Shown: one piece after another, positions 45,219 through 56,106 of the stretch | How the letters are laid out: each line of letters opens with the position of its first letter | Position numbering within the stretch: the first letter of the stretch is position 1 | Source: Shinisaurus crocodilurus | Taxonomy: Eukaryota > Chordata > Lepidosauria > Squamata > Shinisauridae | Reading direction: 5' to 3' | NCBI GenBank assembly: GCA_021292165.1 | Contig: CM037877.1 | Location: 81,871,691 to 81,935,690, forward strand | DNA: 64,000 nucleotides | Program-made: the position numbers and the translations under genes | Notes under the pieces: model-generated | What the model was told of the DNA's origin: nothing | Seen by the model: the letters and a program-made list of their open reading frames with translations, nothing else | The model's database searches: none

Positions 45219-45637
45219 CGCGCGTAAAAGGGGAAAAGAGGCGAGACACAAGTATATGGTGTAAATAAAGGGCCACATTTTATTAATCAAGATCTGCGAA
45301 GGGTGAAAGTGCGGGTACTAACTAAAACTCGCCATTGGCCAGTGAGGTATCCCGGGCAGATACATCCAAACCCGGGGGGTGGCGCAGCACTTCGCCACCC
45401 CCCCAGTTTTACACCCTCTTGGGTGCTGGGAGGCTTTCTCACAGTCCCCACCTCACGGTGCCACAGAACACCGATCCGTGTGATGTAAGCCATCCTCACT
45501 GGCGATCCGTATTTCCCCCCACTGAGCCACGAAACTCAGCAAGCGCTGAGATACAGGTCTCGCCAGCCACCTGAACAGTGCCATTGGATGATCACCAAAA
45601 CCCTAACCCCACTGCCTATTCCCGCACTTACTAGCCA
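45219..45637 (-). repeat. Split repeat A, copy 1
   Basis: Starts at GCGCGTAAAAGGGG and runs to CACTTACTAGCCA. Nearly identical to 46007-46429: one 3-base indel near the start and about three substitutions. Confidence 0.9.
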
Positions 45638-45832
45638 AATGTGACCGGATTGGACCAAATCACACGGAAAACCCAAAATAAAAAACACCCAACCCTGCAA
45701 CACAGTGTAGAGTAGGCGAAACACGCCCATTGCCCCCAGCCAATCAGGACAATGAGCCAAAATTCCTACTCGGCCCCTGGAAATGGCAGCCAGCAAAGCC
45801 CACACTGAGAACAGGGAGGGAGGGAGGGAGGG

Positions 45833-46006
45833 AGCTGCAAAAGAAAGAGCCCAGAGTGTGGGCAGGCGGGCCTAATAACGGTCCTGCACGCTCCACCCTT
45901 GTATCCTATTGGAGGGTGAGATCACCCCATAGTGGTCTCACTCTCCTTTCCTCCGCACGCAAAATTCTCCCCGCCCACAGTTGCACGTGGCCGGGGGAAG
46001 GGAATT
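45833..46006 (-). repeat. Split repeat B, copy 1
   Basis: 174 bp from AGCTGCAAAAGAAAGAGC to GGAAGGGAATT. It differs from 52378-52551 by about one base (CCCGCCCACAG against CCCGCCTACAG). A short GGGA repeat precedes it. Confidence 0.9.
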
Positions 46007-46429
46007 GCGTGCGTAAAAGGGGAAAAGAAGAGGCGAGACACAAGTATATGGTGTAAATAAAGGGCCACATTTTATTAATCAAGATCTGCGAAGGGTGAAA
46101 GTGCGGGTACTAACTAAAACTCGCCATTGGCCAGTGAGGTATCCCGGGCAGATACATCCAAACCCGGGGGGTGGCGCAGCACTTCGCCACTCCCCCAGTT
46201 TTACACCCTCTTGGGTGCTGGGAGGCTTTCTCACAGTCCCCACCTCACGGTGCCACAGAACACCGATCCGTGTGATGTAAGCCATCCTCACTGGCGATCC
46301 GTATTTCCCCCCACTGAGCCACGAAACTCAGCAAGCGCTGAGATACAGGTCTCGCCAGCCACCTGAACAGTGCCATTGGATGATCACCAAAACCTTAACC
46401 CCACTGCCTATTCCCGCACTTACTAGCCA
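46007..46429 (-). repeat. Split repeat A, copy 2
   Basis: Follows B copy 1 without a gap (junction GGGAATT/GCGTGCG). Beyond CTAGCCA it diverges into the internal region with the SGNH frame. Confidence 0.9.
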
Positions 46430-46444
46430 CAGAGAGAGACGTGC

Positions 46445-47535
46445 TTAAGCTAAGTCTCTTCTCCCCCACCTGGCGGAAACTAACTCCAGGAGGGCCCTTC
46501 GCAGATCCTGAAGAAAAACAAAATTGCCGACCTCGGACAAATGCACCCCGTCTGGTCGGTACAGCTCCCTCCGAGCCAAGGATATCTCGGGATAAGGAAT
46601 CGCAACGCCTCTCCCTCCAAGGCTCCTACAGATTGCTCTATTCGCCTTCCGGCAAGCCTTGTTCAGGCCACTGGGATTGACAGTATCCCTCCAACAGCAT
46701 CGTGGCAAGATGTGGAACCAGAGAATCTGGACACCAGGCCATCTCTGACGAATCACAGCAAGGTCCGCAGACACTTGCAAAATCAAGGCCATGCCCGTAA
46801 GCACGCCTAATCGCTTTCCCCCAAATGCACTACCAGCACTTGTGGGGGCAGGCCTCAACAAGGAAACTGGGATTGACAGTATCCCTCCAACAGCATCGTG
46901 GCAAGATGTGGGACCAGAGAATCTGGACACCAGGCCATCTCCGACGAATCACAGCAAGGTCCGCAGACACTTGCAAAATCAAGGCCATGCCCGTAAGCAC
47001 GCCTAATCGCTTTCCCCCAAATGCACTACCAGCACTTGTGGGGGCAGGCCAACCAGGCCAGACCGGAATAACGTGGATAGGAGGTTCTGCTGCTGCTTTG
47101 CACGCTGACCCAAGCACTGGGTGCAGCCAGTAGACCGATCCCAAGCTGAGATCCGAGACCTGACTTATCAGTTCTCCACGCCGTCCAAATATCATACAGT
47201 GCCAGAACACAAGGACACAAGCCGACCTCCTTCCACTCCGGGAATCTGAAAAGACAGAAATGAAAACAGCAGCACCAGTCATGGTAATTCGTGTACATAC
47301 AATCGATATGCTTAAGAGCGCCAGCGACACACCGCCCTGGACACTGTCTGCGAGAAAATTCAGAGCAGCAACCGTCTAGAAGATACTGATGACTGTAGAA
47401 TGCTCTAGGCACTCGCCTTATACAGCACTGAATGGCTGACAGGAGTTTCTTAATCAACACTGCACCTCTCAAGAGTGTGCATAAGGTAAAATCTTGGCCT
47501 TGCCTATCAAGTCTGCAACGGCCACAGACACACAC
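46445..47535 (-). pseudogene. SGNH-hydrolase-like ORF, frameshifted and internally duplicated
   Basis: Minus-strand frames carry the block order of an SGNH (GDSL-like) hydrolase. SGLGSQLGI lies in the N-terminal part, then VLVVHLGESD where VxxHLGGND is expected (the block-III Asn appears as Ser, followed by a stop). WPGVQILWSHILPRCCWRDT comes next, then ACRKANRAICRSL, and the catalytic D-x-x-H block in RPDGVHLSEVGNFVFL near 46530-46555. The pieces lie in different frames. A 196-bp tandem duplication repeats the middle. Such domains occur in vertebrate Ngaro-type retrotransposons, where their role is unsettled. It is inactive as it stands. Confidence 0.65.
46671..47050. repeat. 196-bp tandem duplication
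   Basis: 46671-46866 and 46867-47050 both start CTGGGATTGACAGTATCCC and include AATCACAGCAAGGTCCGC. They differ at only about two positions. It lies within the SGNH frame. Confidence 0.93.
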
Positions 47536-50025
47536 AATATTGTCGATCAGGATAATCGCAAAATGCGGGCAGCACTCAGTTCATATTTTGCTTCTGCAAT
47601 GCAGCCACTCCAGTCCAGTCTATTTGAAGAAAATGATGTTGCTCTCATGTGCAATCGCAATTACGGTGTAGGGAATACACGGCGCTCCCTGACTGGGCCC
47701 AGATTTCAAATTGGCCAAAGCCGTTGCTGTGGGCACACATGGCAGCTGCCCACCACTCCAGTGGCCTCATGGAAAAACGAATTGGGAGCCCGCTGAATAA
47801 TTATGGAAACGGAAGCCTTGGAAAGAAGGTGTCCATAAAAGGCTCCAGGTCCCAGGCCTGAACCATACCAATGTCTGGTAAGAGTTCCTTTAATGTAGAC
47901 CACATCTCCCTAAAAGAGAGCGGATAAAGCAAAAGCTCGACACAGTTCCCGAGCCTGCAAGGGCCCCCCAGACATGATCCTTCTATTGGGCTAGGGAGCT
48001 GCAGGAGGAGCCCCATAGACAGGGACTGTAAAAGACCCCAACATGTGGCTTGGATTTCACGGCCGGCAGATAGAAATTATAATGTGCCGCACTGTGACAA
48101 CCGAGCGTGCATAAAGCAATGCCCAGCTATGACTACAAAGCCCATGCAAAAAACTGCCACAGACAGACGCAAGCAGCAATCTGGGCCAAACAGTGTGCGG
48201 AAGCACATAGGTCGGCTTATACTTATGCAGTTGCAAACAATCCTTGCACTGCCAAAACAGTTGAAGCCTTCTCAAGAAAATTCCTGCTTCCTTAGAGGAA
48301 AGCAGGGTAAGGCACTGCCTAGGGCCACCTAAAAGGAGGCTTAAAAGAGAACGTGCTTATGGCAACAGAGACCCCAAATGATGCCGTAGAGGCAAGGGAT
48401 TACCGCCCACAGCTCAGGAATACCAACGTGCTGATACCCTGAGCAGTCTCCCAGGAAGGCAAATACAAAATTGGGCCCTTCCCACATTAACAGGAATATG
48501 AGCCTCGCCCACCTATAGCTGGCACCCCGAGGCAGCCTGTGCCAGAAAATTGGAGGGCAAAGCCAATTATACTGGGACATGGGTCGCTCTATGAGAAGCA
48601 TTAAGTAACATAAAACAGGACCCCATCCCCCATCTGTAGGAGGCATGTAGCCGAGAGAGGATGCTTGAAGTAAAGTCCACCTGGTTACTTTCCATCGACA
48701 ACACTGCTTGCTACCCAAAATTCAAGCAAGGCATGGGAACCAAAATCAAATTAAATAACAATGAGGCTGAACACAAGTCATTATCAAATCCCAGAACTAT
48801 ATGGGCTAACAGAGCTGCAGGAATGGAATTAACCCCTTCAGAGTTATATGCTTCGATGGCCAAAATAAAGTATGGGCCAGTGGCAGGCCTAGGGCATGGG
48901 TTGCCACCCATGCCTCCTAGGCCAGCAATACCGTAACCACACTGGACAGCCCACCCGCTGCCAGCCGAGTAGGCAATAAAGAACATTACCAACACCATAT
49001 ACAGGCCAGAGGATTAGATAAAACTGACAGCGCTGATAAGCGAGGCCCAAGAGTAAACCCAAACTCCATAGTGAGTAGAATGCGGCAGACGAAATAAATA
49101 TAATGTATCATGCAAATAAACCTGGACTAGATTAACGACCTGCTGCACATATTTTCTAAGAATGCACCTCCAGCTTAATGCACAGAATGCATTCATAAGC
49201 CCCATTGCAATGAAAGGCAGCTATAAGTCTCCCTTGTTAAGTTGAGCCCTTAAAACCTACTAAAAATGGATATAAGTTCTGGACGTCCCAGGACAGAACC
49301 GAAACACACAAGGCAAGACCACCCACACTTACCAGTCTGAAATTGTCATGAAATGATGAAAGAAGCTTCGGCTACCTGATAAATCACATGGCTTAAGAGC
49401 ATTGGGACTCACGACTGTTCGCTGCGGGAAGAAATAGATGATGAAAATAGTTCAGCAAACGGACCAACAGGAACACCACTGCAGATCCGGATGTTGTCTC
49501 GAGATCAGACAAACACAAACTACCTGGAAGACCCACAGCTTGTGAGCACTGGGGAAAACAGCCAAAAGAAAACACATGGTATTAGGTGGCATGGTAGGGA
49601 ACAAAACAAAACCCCGAAATGGACAGAGACATCGTAAGGCACAGACAGCCAAGGGAACAGGTAAAAGGAAGGGCTGCACTCAGCCCTCAGGTACTAACTA
49701 GCAGGGCGTATGGATCAGGGCCAACCGACTTGCAAATAAAACTGCCAACAGAACTCCCAGCATGGCTTGGCATGATAAAATTGTTCGTGCCAGCACAGAA
49801 CATTGACTTGGTTGACTATGCAGGAAGCAGTGAAATAAGTAAAGTGAATAATGGGTCGGCCATTATTAAAAAAAAAAAAACATACGGTAAGTGAAGCAAT
49901 AGCAATAGCAGGATTCAGGTGGGCATATGTCACCGCATTCTAACTACGGTAATACATAAGGCCATTTAAAAACTAAGAAGGCAGACATAAGTTCCATTGA
50001 AATGAACACACCAGCACACCTCTGG
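47536..50025. other. Ngaro-like internal region, unassigned
   Basis: No reverse transcriptase, RNase H or tyrosine recombinase motif is visible by eye on either strand. A hairpin GGCCTAGGGCATGGGTTGCC / GGCATGCCTCCTAGGCC-like palindrome lies near 48887-48924. Degenerate frames on the minus strand (48718-48341) are unrecognised. Confidence 0.4.
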
Positions 50026-50027
50026 CC

Positions 50028-50205
50028 GGATAAACTGAGTCAGACCAATGGGCCGTCCAGCCCACTACCACTGACACTGAGTGGCAATGGCCCTCCGGGT
50101 TCCCAGGCAGGAGCCCCCCCCCATGAAATGCTGGGAACTTATCCAGGGACCCCCGGCATACAAGCCAATATTTAACCATAGAGCCACAACCAACTGCTTG
50201 GGGGC
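50028..50205 (-). mobile_element. tRNA-Ala-like SINE, minus orientation, degraded
   Basis: TGAGTCAGACCAATGGGCCG, CACTGACACTGAGTGGCAATG and GGTTCCCAGGCAGGAG match the body and tail of the SINE at 19429. The tRNA-like head is decayed. Confidence 0.65.
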
Positions 50206-50309
50206 ACACCCCATCTTTTTTCCTGCCATCATGTCCCTTTGGGAGGCAACCAATTCCTAAATAATAAAAATGAGAAAGCTTACAGAAAATTATGGGCACC
50301 AGCACATCA

Positions 50310-50450
50310 GCCCACTCTGCTCAGTATTACCAGCTGGCAACGGCTCTCCATAATTGTAGACAGAATTGTTTCCAAAACCCTCCTAGAGATGCTGAGGATT
50401 GAACAAGAGCACGCCGGCAAAGCAGGTGCTCTACCTACTGAGCAATGGCA
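50310..50450 (-). mobile_element. tRNA-Ala-like SINE fragment with head
   Basis: GCTCAGTATTACCAGCTGGC, GAGATGCTGAGGATTGAAC and AAAGCAGGTGCTCTACCTAC are the reverse complement of the SINE body and tRNA-like head. Confidence 0.6.
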
Positions 50451-50597
50451 ATTAACTAGAAACCGGATAATTTTTGAATTCATTTGTTTCAGTACTGAAG
50501 CAATCAAAATGTTTCATATACTTTATCACACACTGACCCTGCGAGGTAGACCAGCTTGCAAACCCCCTCTTCGAAGGAAGGTATTATATAGTATTGT

Positions 50598-50712
50598 CCA
50601 GGTATCCCGCCTGCTTTCTTGCAAGGAACATGAGGCGGTACACACAATTCCCCTTACATATCATCCTCACAACAACCCTGCAAGGCAGGGTAGGCCGAGA
50701 GTCAAGAACTGG
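50598..50712 (-). mobile_element. Sauria SINE 3' half, minus orientation (unit 1)
   Basis: CAGGTATCCCGCCTGCTTTCTTGCAAGG...CATCCTCACAACAACCCTGC...GGCCGAGAGTC is the reverse complement of the SINE body and tail. Confidence 0.7.
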
Positions 50713-51002
50713 GTTGTATTCATACCTAAAGTAAACAAAGCACTTCCCCTACATTAACACACAACAACCCTGTCAGGTTGACCAGGGTGTAAACTCTGTA
50801 TGTCAGAATGAAGGCCTAATGTAGGAACTGCATCTACCTACTGAGCAATGGCAATCAACTAGAATCCAGATAATTCTTTAATTCACTTGCTTCGGTACTC
50901 AAGCAATCAAAGTGTTTCACATAGTTTGTCACACACTGACCCTGTGAGGTAGACCAGCAGACAAACCCCTATTACAAAAGGAAGGCATTATGTAGTATTG
51001 TA

Positions 51003-51110
51003 CTGGTATCCTTCCTGCCTTCCTGCAAGGAACCCGAGGTGGTTTACACAATTCCCCTTACATGTAATCCTCACAACAACCCTGTAGGGTAGGCTGAGAG
51101 TCAGGGACAG
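51003..51110 (-). mobile_element. Sauria SINE 3' half, minus orientation (unit 2)
   Basis: TATCCTTCCTGCCTTCCTGC...AATCCTCACAACAACCCTG...GGCTGAGAGTCAGGGAC. It was duplicated together with its flanks. Confidence 0.7.
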
Positions 51111-51224
51111 GCTTGTATCAGTACTTTGAGTAAGCGCTTCACCTACATTATCACACAACAACCCTGTTAGGCTGACCAGCATGGTAATCCACATATGTCA
51201 GAATGAAGGCCTAATGTATGTACT

Positions 51225-51315
51225 GTATTTGTATCCTGCCTGTTTTCCTGCAAGGGACCTGAGGCAGCTCACGTAGTCCTCCCTAACCGTTATCCACACA
51301 ACAACCCTGTGTGGT
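51225..51315 (-). mobile_element. Sauria SINE tail, third minus-strand fragment
   Basis: TGTATCCTGCCTGTTTTCCTGC...TATCCACACAACAACCCTGTG repeats the tail a third time, just after the tandem units. Confidence 0.6.
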
Positions 51316-52377
51316 ATAAAACAAGGGGGGGGGGAGTAAATCAACCCTTAGGTGTAGAACAAGGCAAAAGCCCCTGCAAGCGAAGCAAGTCTACCACCAG
51401 AACCAATAAGGGTCTGGAATATAACTTTAACAATTAAGAAAGAGGCAAGGCCTTAAGAAAAGTCTTCTTTTAATATTTAAATTACCTCCAGTGCAAGAGA
51501 AGGAGGCCTCACCAACCCAACCTAGGGTTTTTGTTGTTGTTGTGAGATGCCCTATTTCACAACAGGGGGGCAAATAACAGGAGGCCTGGGCAAATCAGGC
51601 CGATACAGCAGAAATGCCACTCAGAGAAGGCGGGCTGCAAGGCCTGAGCAGCACACAAGGCCCCAGTAATAACACCAGGCCGCACCTGCCAGGAGGAAAC
51701 ACAGCCTGGCTGGACACAGGCCTATCCCTGACAGGAGGCCTGGGCCAACTAGCCCCACGCACAGAGTAAAAAGGCTGTGCCTGTTAAGGCAGGCCATGAG
51801 GCCCAAACAACATAAATGGGGTGGGGGCATGCAATCAACAGGCAGAACCAACGAAAACGTATTGGAAAAAAGGCCTGGTGGATTATAAGCTTCGATCCTT
51901 TACAGAGAAAAGGAAGGGGGTGTATGGCCACAACCAAACACATGTCCTGGCACGCAAGGACACCCATGAGACTGCCCAAGGATCTGTATTCTGGGGTGGG
52001 AAGTAACCCACCCCAGGAGACACAACGGGCCTCGGGCGGGAGCTGGTCTCGCCCACAACGCACAGTGAGCGGCTAGAAGCCGCTGGTAATGTTACCAGAA
52101 GGGCTGCTGCCAAGGTAAGCACCCTTTACACAGGCCTGTAGAGGCCAAAGGATCCCCGATGGTAAGCGAGCCCAGGCACAGCCGTGCTGCAGGGCCACAG
52201 CTAATGGGCTATTGCAGGGGGATCATATTTCTATTATGATACAGGGCCTGTAGAGGCTGAATAATCCCCCAGGGAAAGCAGCAGGAAAAGGTGACCACAC
52301 CCCCTTGTAATCAAACCAGTCACTCGTCCTTAGGAGCTTCTGAATGTGTAACTGCTTGATGATCCTTCTTTCTCTGC
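51316..52377. other. Ngaro-like internal region, GC-rich end
   Basis: GC-richer sequence with recurring AGGCCTG/CAGGCC motifs, including two GGCCTGTAGAGGC units (52132 and 52244). Open frames on both strands show no domain I can name. A structural or noncoding portion is possible. Confidence 0.4.
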
Positions 52378-52551
52378 AGCTGCAAAAGAAAGAGCCCAGA
52401 GTGTGGGCAGGCGGGCCTAATAACGGTCCTGCACGCTCCACCCTTGTATCCTATTGGAGGGTGAGATCACCCCATAGTGGTCTCACTCTCCTTTCCTCCG
52501 CACGCAAAATTCTCCCCGCCTACAGTTGCACGTGGCCGGGGGAAGGGAATT
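52378..52551 (-). repeat. Split repeat B, copy 2 (outer end of the nested element)
   Basis: Starts within CAGCTGCAAAAGAAAG and ends GGAAGGGAATT, where copia sequence resumes with CCCTTGCAAATTC. Confidence 0.9.
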
Positions 52552-53530
52552 CCCTTGCAAATTCATCCTGATATCTCACAGGTTGTTTGACTCACCTGTT
52601 CCTTACCTTATCAGTTATCAGGTTCTTGTTCCAATGAATTTGCACCAATGATGAACAATCATTTGTTTAGCCTCCTCTAAACCAAATGTGTATCAGAGTT
52701 TTGTCAAATTTACCTGTCTTTCAGCAAATGCTTTTCTATTCTGACTCTGAACTTGATGCATCCCCTGCATTAACAGAATTAATTTTGAAAAATGATCTCA
52801 CCTTTTCATTCAGCATTATACTAAACACACTTCTAGATAATCTCACTATCCAAGTGTTATTCATGTGAAACACAATATTCTCATTTCTAGAAAAATCTCA
52901 TGTAAGCTCCCTTACAGATTTCTTCTAACTTTGAGGTGTATGTACCTACATATCAGATCCAAGATCCTGAAATATTTCTCCAGAAGATTTCTCCTTCTAC
53001 ACTACTTTCTATAAGGTGTACAGTTCAATACAGAACTAAAACTTCTATCATGTACATAATCAAAAACATTTAAGAGCTTCTACCCAAACCTCATTATCCA
53101 AATTAGTATCACCTCTTCTGAGTGTTTGTTTACTCTTCCACACAATCCATGTGTTCAATATCACATCCTGTTAGAAATGCATCTAAATATGCACTGAATT
53201 GAACTTCCCCATATCTCAAAAGAAATAGGTAACATGGGTAATATGCTTGTTTCCCACCCAAGCACAAAACACCTTGACTTTGTTCAATACTCCAGCTTTC
53301 TATCTAACATGTACACAACCTTGTACCTCGTGTATTGATCAATTAACATCATGAAATAACATGCCTCTCCTCTAAAAACCATCAGAGTACCCACAAGATC
53401 ACCAAGAACAAATTTAAATGAAATGAACTGGTTTTTCAGCTTGCCTTCCAGTTTACCTGTTGAAGCTAGCATCCCTTGTTTATGTGCACAAAATTACCTT
53501 TCATGTGAAAATTACAATTTCCCAATGCTT
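52552..53530 (-). pseudogene. Copia integrase remnant
   Basis: Integrase would insert the element cDNA into the genome. The clearest frame (53472-53284) reads MLASTGKLEGKLKNQFISFK, then VLGDLVGTLMVF and EACYFMMLIDQYTRYKVVYM. These fit the copia integrase core: first catalytic Asp in the HSDVxG-like position, then the YFxxFIDDYTRY-like block. Upstream, in the same frame, a CAHKQG segment fits the end of the zinc-binding HHCC motif. A stop follows about 60 codons in, and further downstream the frame is unclear up to the nested element. Confidence 0.75.
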
Positions 53531-54824
53531 TCCCCACCAACAGTTTGCATTTTCTTTCACAGGCCTGTGAATCTAAATGACCAAACAATCATGTGATATG
53601 CATGCATGTACATGTCATACATATAAGCATTTACCTTTTTATAGTTGCATCAGTACAACTTTCCATTTCTTAGCTTTGCCATATAAACATACCTACTAAT
53701 TCAGTATTTCACATTTTGCTACAGAAAAATCCAATATACTCAAGTTATATATACATTCAGTACATTTCCTGACATTTCAAAGAGCATATATTACACTTTC
53801 TTGAATCCAAGTTATCCAAACTTTCAAGAAATACAGTTTCAAAAACATGACTGTTAAACTCCTGACCATTTGCATAGTCCTCTTCCTGTTTATTTATGTC
53901 CAACACAGAAAGCTTCGTTTAAACAATCCAATGTTTCTGCTTACAACAAAATAATGTGTCCATTTTGTTATGTCCTGGGTTAAAACACAAAGTTTTTCCC
54001 ATCAGCAGCACCCCTGCTGATTTCAAGCTCCTTCTTCTGTGATCCCACATGAAGAAAATGAAGAACAGCTTCCCATTTTAAGCACAGCTTTCTCTGTTCA
54101 AAACTGCCGCGCTGTTTTTCTCCTGCTGTTTTAAAACCACGCCTCCGCTGGTTTGATACAGCCTCCCGTGTAGTATCAGGTTTCCCAAGATACGTTCCTG
54201 TCACACGTGACTTTGCTGTGACATGACGCTCCAGACGCTTTACCCACGTCAGACGTAATCCACGTATTTGTAATCCAAGCCACTTGTTGATACAATGCAA
54301 AAGATAGCTGATCCGCTGCTGAGCGAAGAAGCAAACTGTAAAAGAAATATGATCCTCCTGCTGTAGCCTTGACTCAAATGAGTAGACACAGAGCCTCCTG
54401 GAGATTATTTCCTTGCCCGATACAGCTCCTTGACAATCACTCCAGCAAGCTGTGGAAAACGAAATCCTTGTGTCCAGCGTTGTTCACTTTTCAGCCTAGT
54501 AGCTGCCTGAACCAGCACCTCCGTTCCAGCTTCTTTTCACAGTCTGTAGCCTTGGAATTGCCAAGCCTGGCACCTCCGTTCCAGCTGCTTCCAAAACGAA
54601 AAATCCTCCGTCTCTCTGTTTCTGCATTCTTCAGTTGTGCTGCATTCCAAGCCGCTGTTATCAGCACTCAGCTTTAGCAACATGCCTTCCCGGTTTATTT
54701 ACAAACCGTTCTTACAAATAGTAAACATTTCTTTAACTCTATAACTGCTGAATTTCTCCGAACTGTGTCTCTGTGGGCTTATCTGCCCATCTGAGATAAC
54801 AATCTTATCTCTACTGATTATTAT
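53531..54824 (-). other. Copia leader / gag region, decayed
   Basis: This should hold the leader, gag and protease. Only short minus-strand frames exist (for example 106 codons at 54300-53980), with no zinc knuckle or protease motif seen. Confidence 0.4.
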
Positions 54825-54841
54825 CTGGGCCCATAACCAGA
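54825..54841 (-). promoter_or_regulatory. Copia primer-binding site (initiator tRNA-Met anticodon arm)
   Basis: Against the 5' LTR, the + strand reads CTGGGCCCATAACCAGA, which equals the anticodon arm of vertebrate initiator tRNA-Met apart from one missing C. Drosophila copia is known to prime with a 5' half-molecule of this tRNA ending in that arm. Confidence 0.8.
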
Positions 54842-55350
54842 TGTGAGAGCTGGACTGACCCGGGTTCAAAAGCTTCCCTAGCCAATGACCCTCAGTCCCA
54901 GTCACGCAGGCGGAAGGAGGAGATAACAGCAGTTAATAAAGATTAAAGAGTTTATTTGTAAGACCCAATTACATGGGATTAAGGCCAGCAATGCATCTCT
55001 TACTCACTACATCATTGCAGACTCAAATCCAATACCCCAGTGGTAAGGCTAGATGAAGTGAAGTCCAGAACAAGTCGAGACGAGTGAGCGAGGAGAAGGA
55101 GGAGTGAAGCTATCAGCAAGTGTATTAGCTTTATACCACCTATAAATAGGATATTACTCACCCCAGTTGTATAACCTATTCATCAACATGTTTACTGCTA
55201 AACCTGTCCAAGGTTGCTGAGTCATATCATCTTGAGACTATGTCTCGTGACCAGAGACCTTGTGTACTTGAACTCAAGAGACACCCACCAGGTCAGGTGA
55301 TAATCTCGATGTCAGGTGGTAATCTCGTTCCGCCTATGCAAAACCTAACA
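54842..55350 (-). repeat. Copia 5' LTR
   Basis: 509 bp, TG...CA, 99.2% identical to 43134-43642. It holds AATAAAGATTAAAG and TATAAATAGG motifs that may serve transcription, depending on strand. Confidence 0.93.
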
Positions 55351-56106
55351 AAAAGTGGACAGGGATGTGCATAAAACATGTATATGCTAATTTATATCTA
55401 TAGATGCAATTTGTGAAGTAGCTACTATAATTTAAATAAAAATACAATACATCTCACCATAGTGGAGAAGACTGTGACCAGGTGTCCTGTGGGCCAAGGA
55501 AGCCACTGTGAATATTCAAGGCAGGTGGTCACCACAACTTATCGTGACAGCCATGTTTTTTGACAGGGCTAATCAGGATTTTTTTGATGGGGACATTGCC
55601 TGTCCCTGTCAAACAAAAACCTGGGTAGTCCTGTCAAACAAAAACCTTTTTAAAAAGAAGCCTGAGTTTTGACAGCTAGTTGCTAAACTCCATGCTCCCA
55701 TTAATGGGGTGGCTTGCACTTTTCCACCTAGAGTGCGAGGTCACTGAGAAGAATCAGGTCCAACTGAAAAACTGGAGGATCTTGCAGTTGCTGCAAAGGA
55801 GGTGATCTACTGGCCACCCCTTTTTGCAAGCAATGATCACTTGCTGTTTTGCTTTCCCTTGACAGCTCGTCTTTTGACAGCTGTCAAGAGAGTGCAAGGT
55901 AAAAAATAAACCTCTTTGTAGCCTTGTTCCATCAATGTTCCTGGATGGTGCCTCCTGCACTTTGACAGGACACACTTCCCAGGACATTGATGAGGCAAGA
56001 CTTTTCATTTTGGTCACCCAAAAAAGTTTTTTTTTAAAAAAGGACAAAGATATCTGCACACATTTTGGGGGCAAAAAAAATCATAATAATAAGGTGGCAA
56101 ACCAGT
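55351..56106. other. TTTGACAG-rich sequence, no recognised element
   Basis: TTTGACAG/CTGTCAAA motifs recur (55558, 55605, 55628, 55867, 55875), some paired as local inverted repeats. This suggests an old foldback element with unclear ends. Confidence 0.4.

Larger units (their letters stand above)
50430..51219. repeat. About 400-bp diverged tandem duplication
   Basis: CTACCTACTGAGCAATGGCAAT recurs at about 50432 and 50834. The following blocks recur in the same order and spacing: ACACACTGACCCTG, GGTAGACCAGC, AAGGAAGG(T/C)ATTAT, TTCCCCTTACAT, TCACAACAACCCTG and TCAGAATGAAGGCCTAATGTA. Confidence 0.85.
45219..52551 (-). mobile_element. Ngaro/DIRS-like element with split direct repeats, nested in copia
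   Basis: On the + strand the order is A (45219-45637), a 195-bp unique spacer, B (45833-46006), A (46007-46429), internal region, B (52378-52551). Read on the minus strand this is X-internal-Y-X-Y, the split-direct-repeat layout of Ngaro/Pat-type tyrosine-recombinase elements. Such elements need no target duplication, and none is obvious. A minus-strand SGNH-hydrolase frame, a hallmark accessory domain of vertebrate Ngaro-like elements, lies next to the repeats. I could not see a reverse transcriptase or tyrosine recombinase. The alternative is a deleted LTR element with a tandem solo LTR. Confidence 0.65.
43134..55350 (-). mobile_element. Ty1/copia LTR retrotransposon with a nested insertion
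   Basis: Two direct 509-bp LTRs (43134-43642 and 54842-55350) bound a region with copia parts in the correct minus-strand order: initiator-tRNA primer site, integrase, reverse-transcriptase start, YxDD-like box and polypurine tract. A 7.3-kb foreign element (45219-52551) separates integrase from reverse transcriptase. Without it the element is about 4.9 kb, normal for copia. The flanks are A-rich (GGACAAAAA left, AAAAGTGG right), so a 4-bp AAAA duplication is possible but not informative. The coding parts carry stops and frameshifts. Confidence 0.88.

Noticed and set aside
45219..46429. Simple tandem duplication or assembly error as the whole explanation for the 790-bp repeats
   Set aside because: The B segment recurs alone 6 kb away at the other end of the internal region, which a local tandem duplication does not explain.
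50430..51315. CRISPR-like array from repeated blocks
   Set aside because: Two diverged 400-bp units with SINE content, not short identical repeats with unique spacers; the context is a vertebrate genome.
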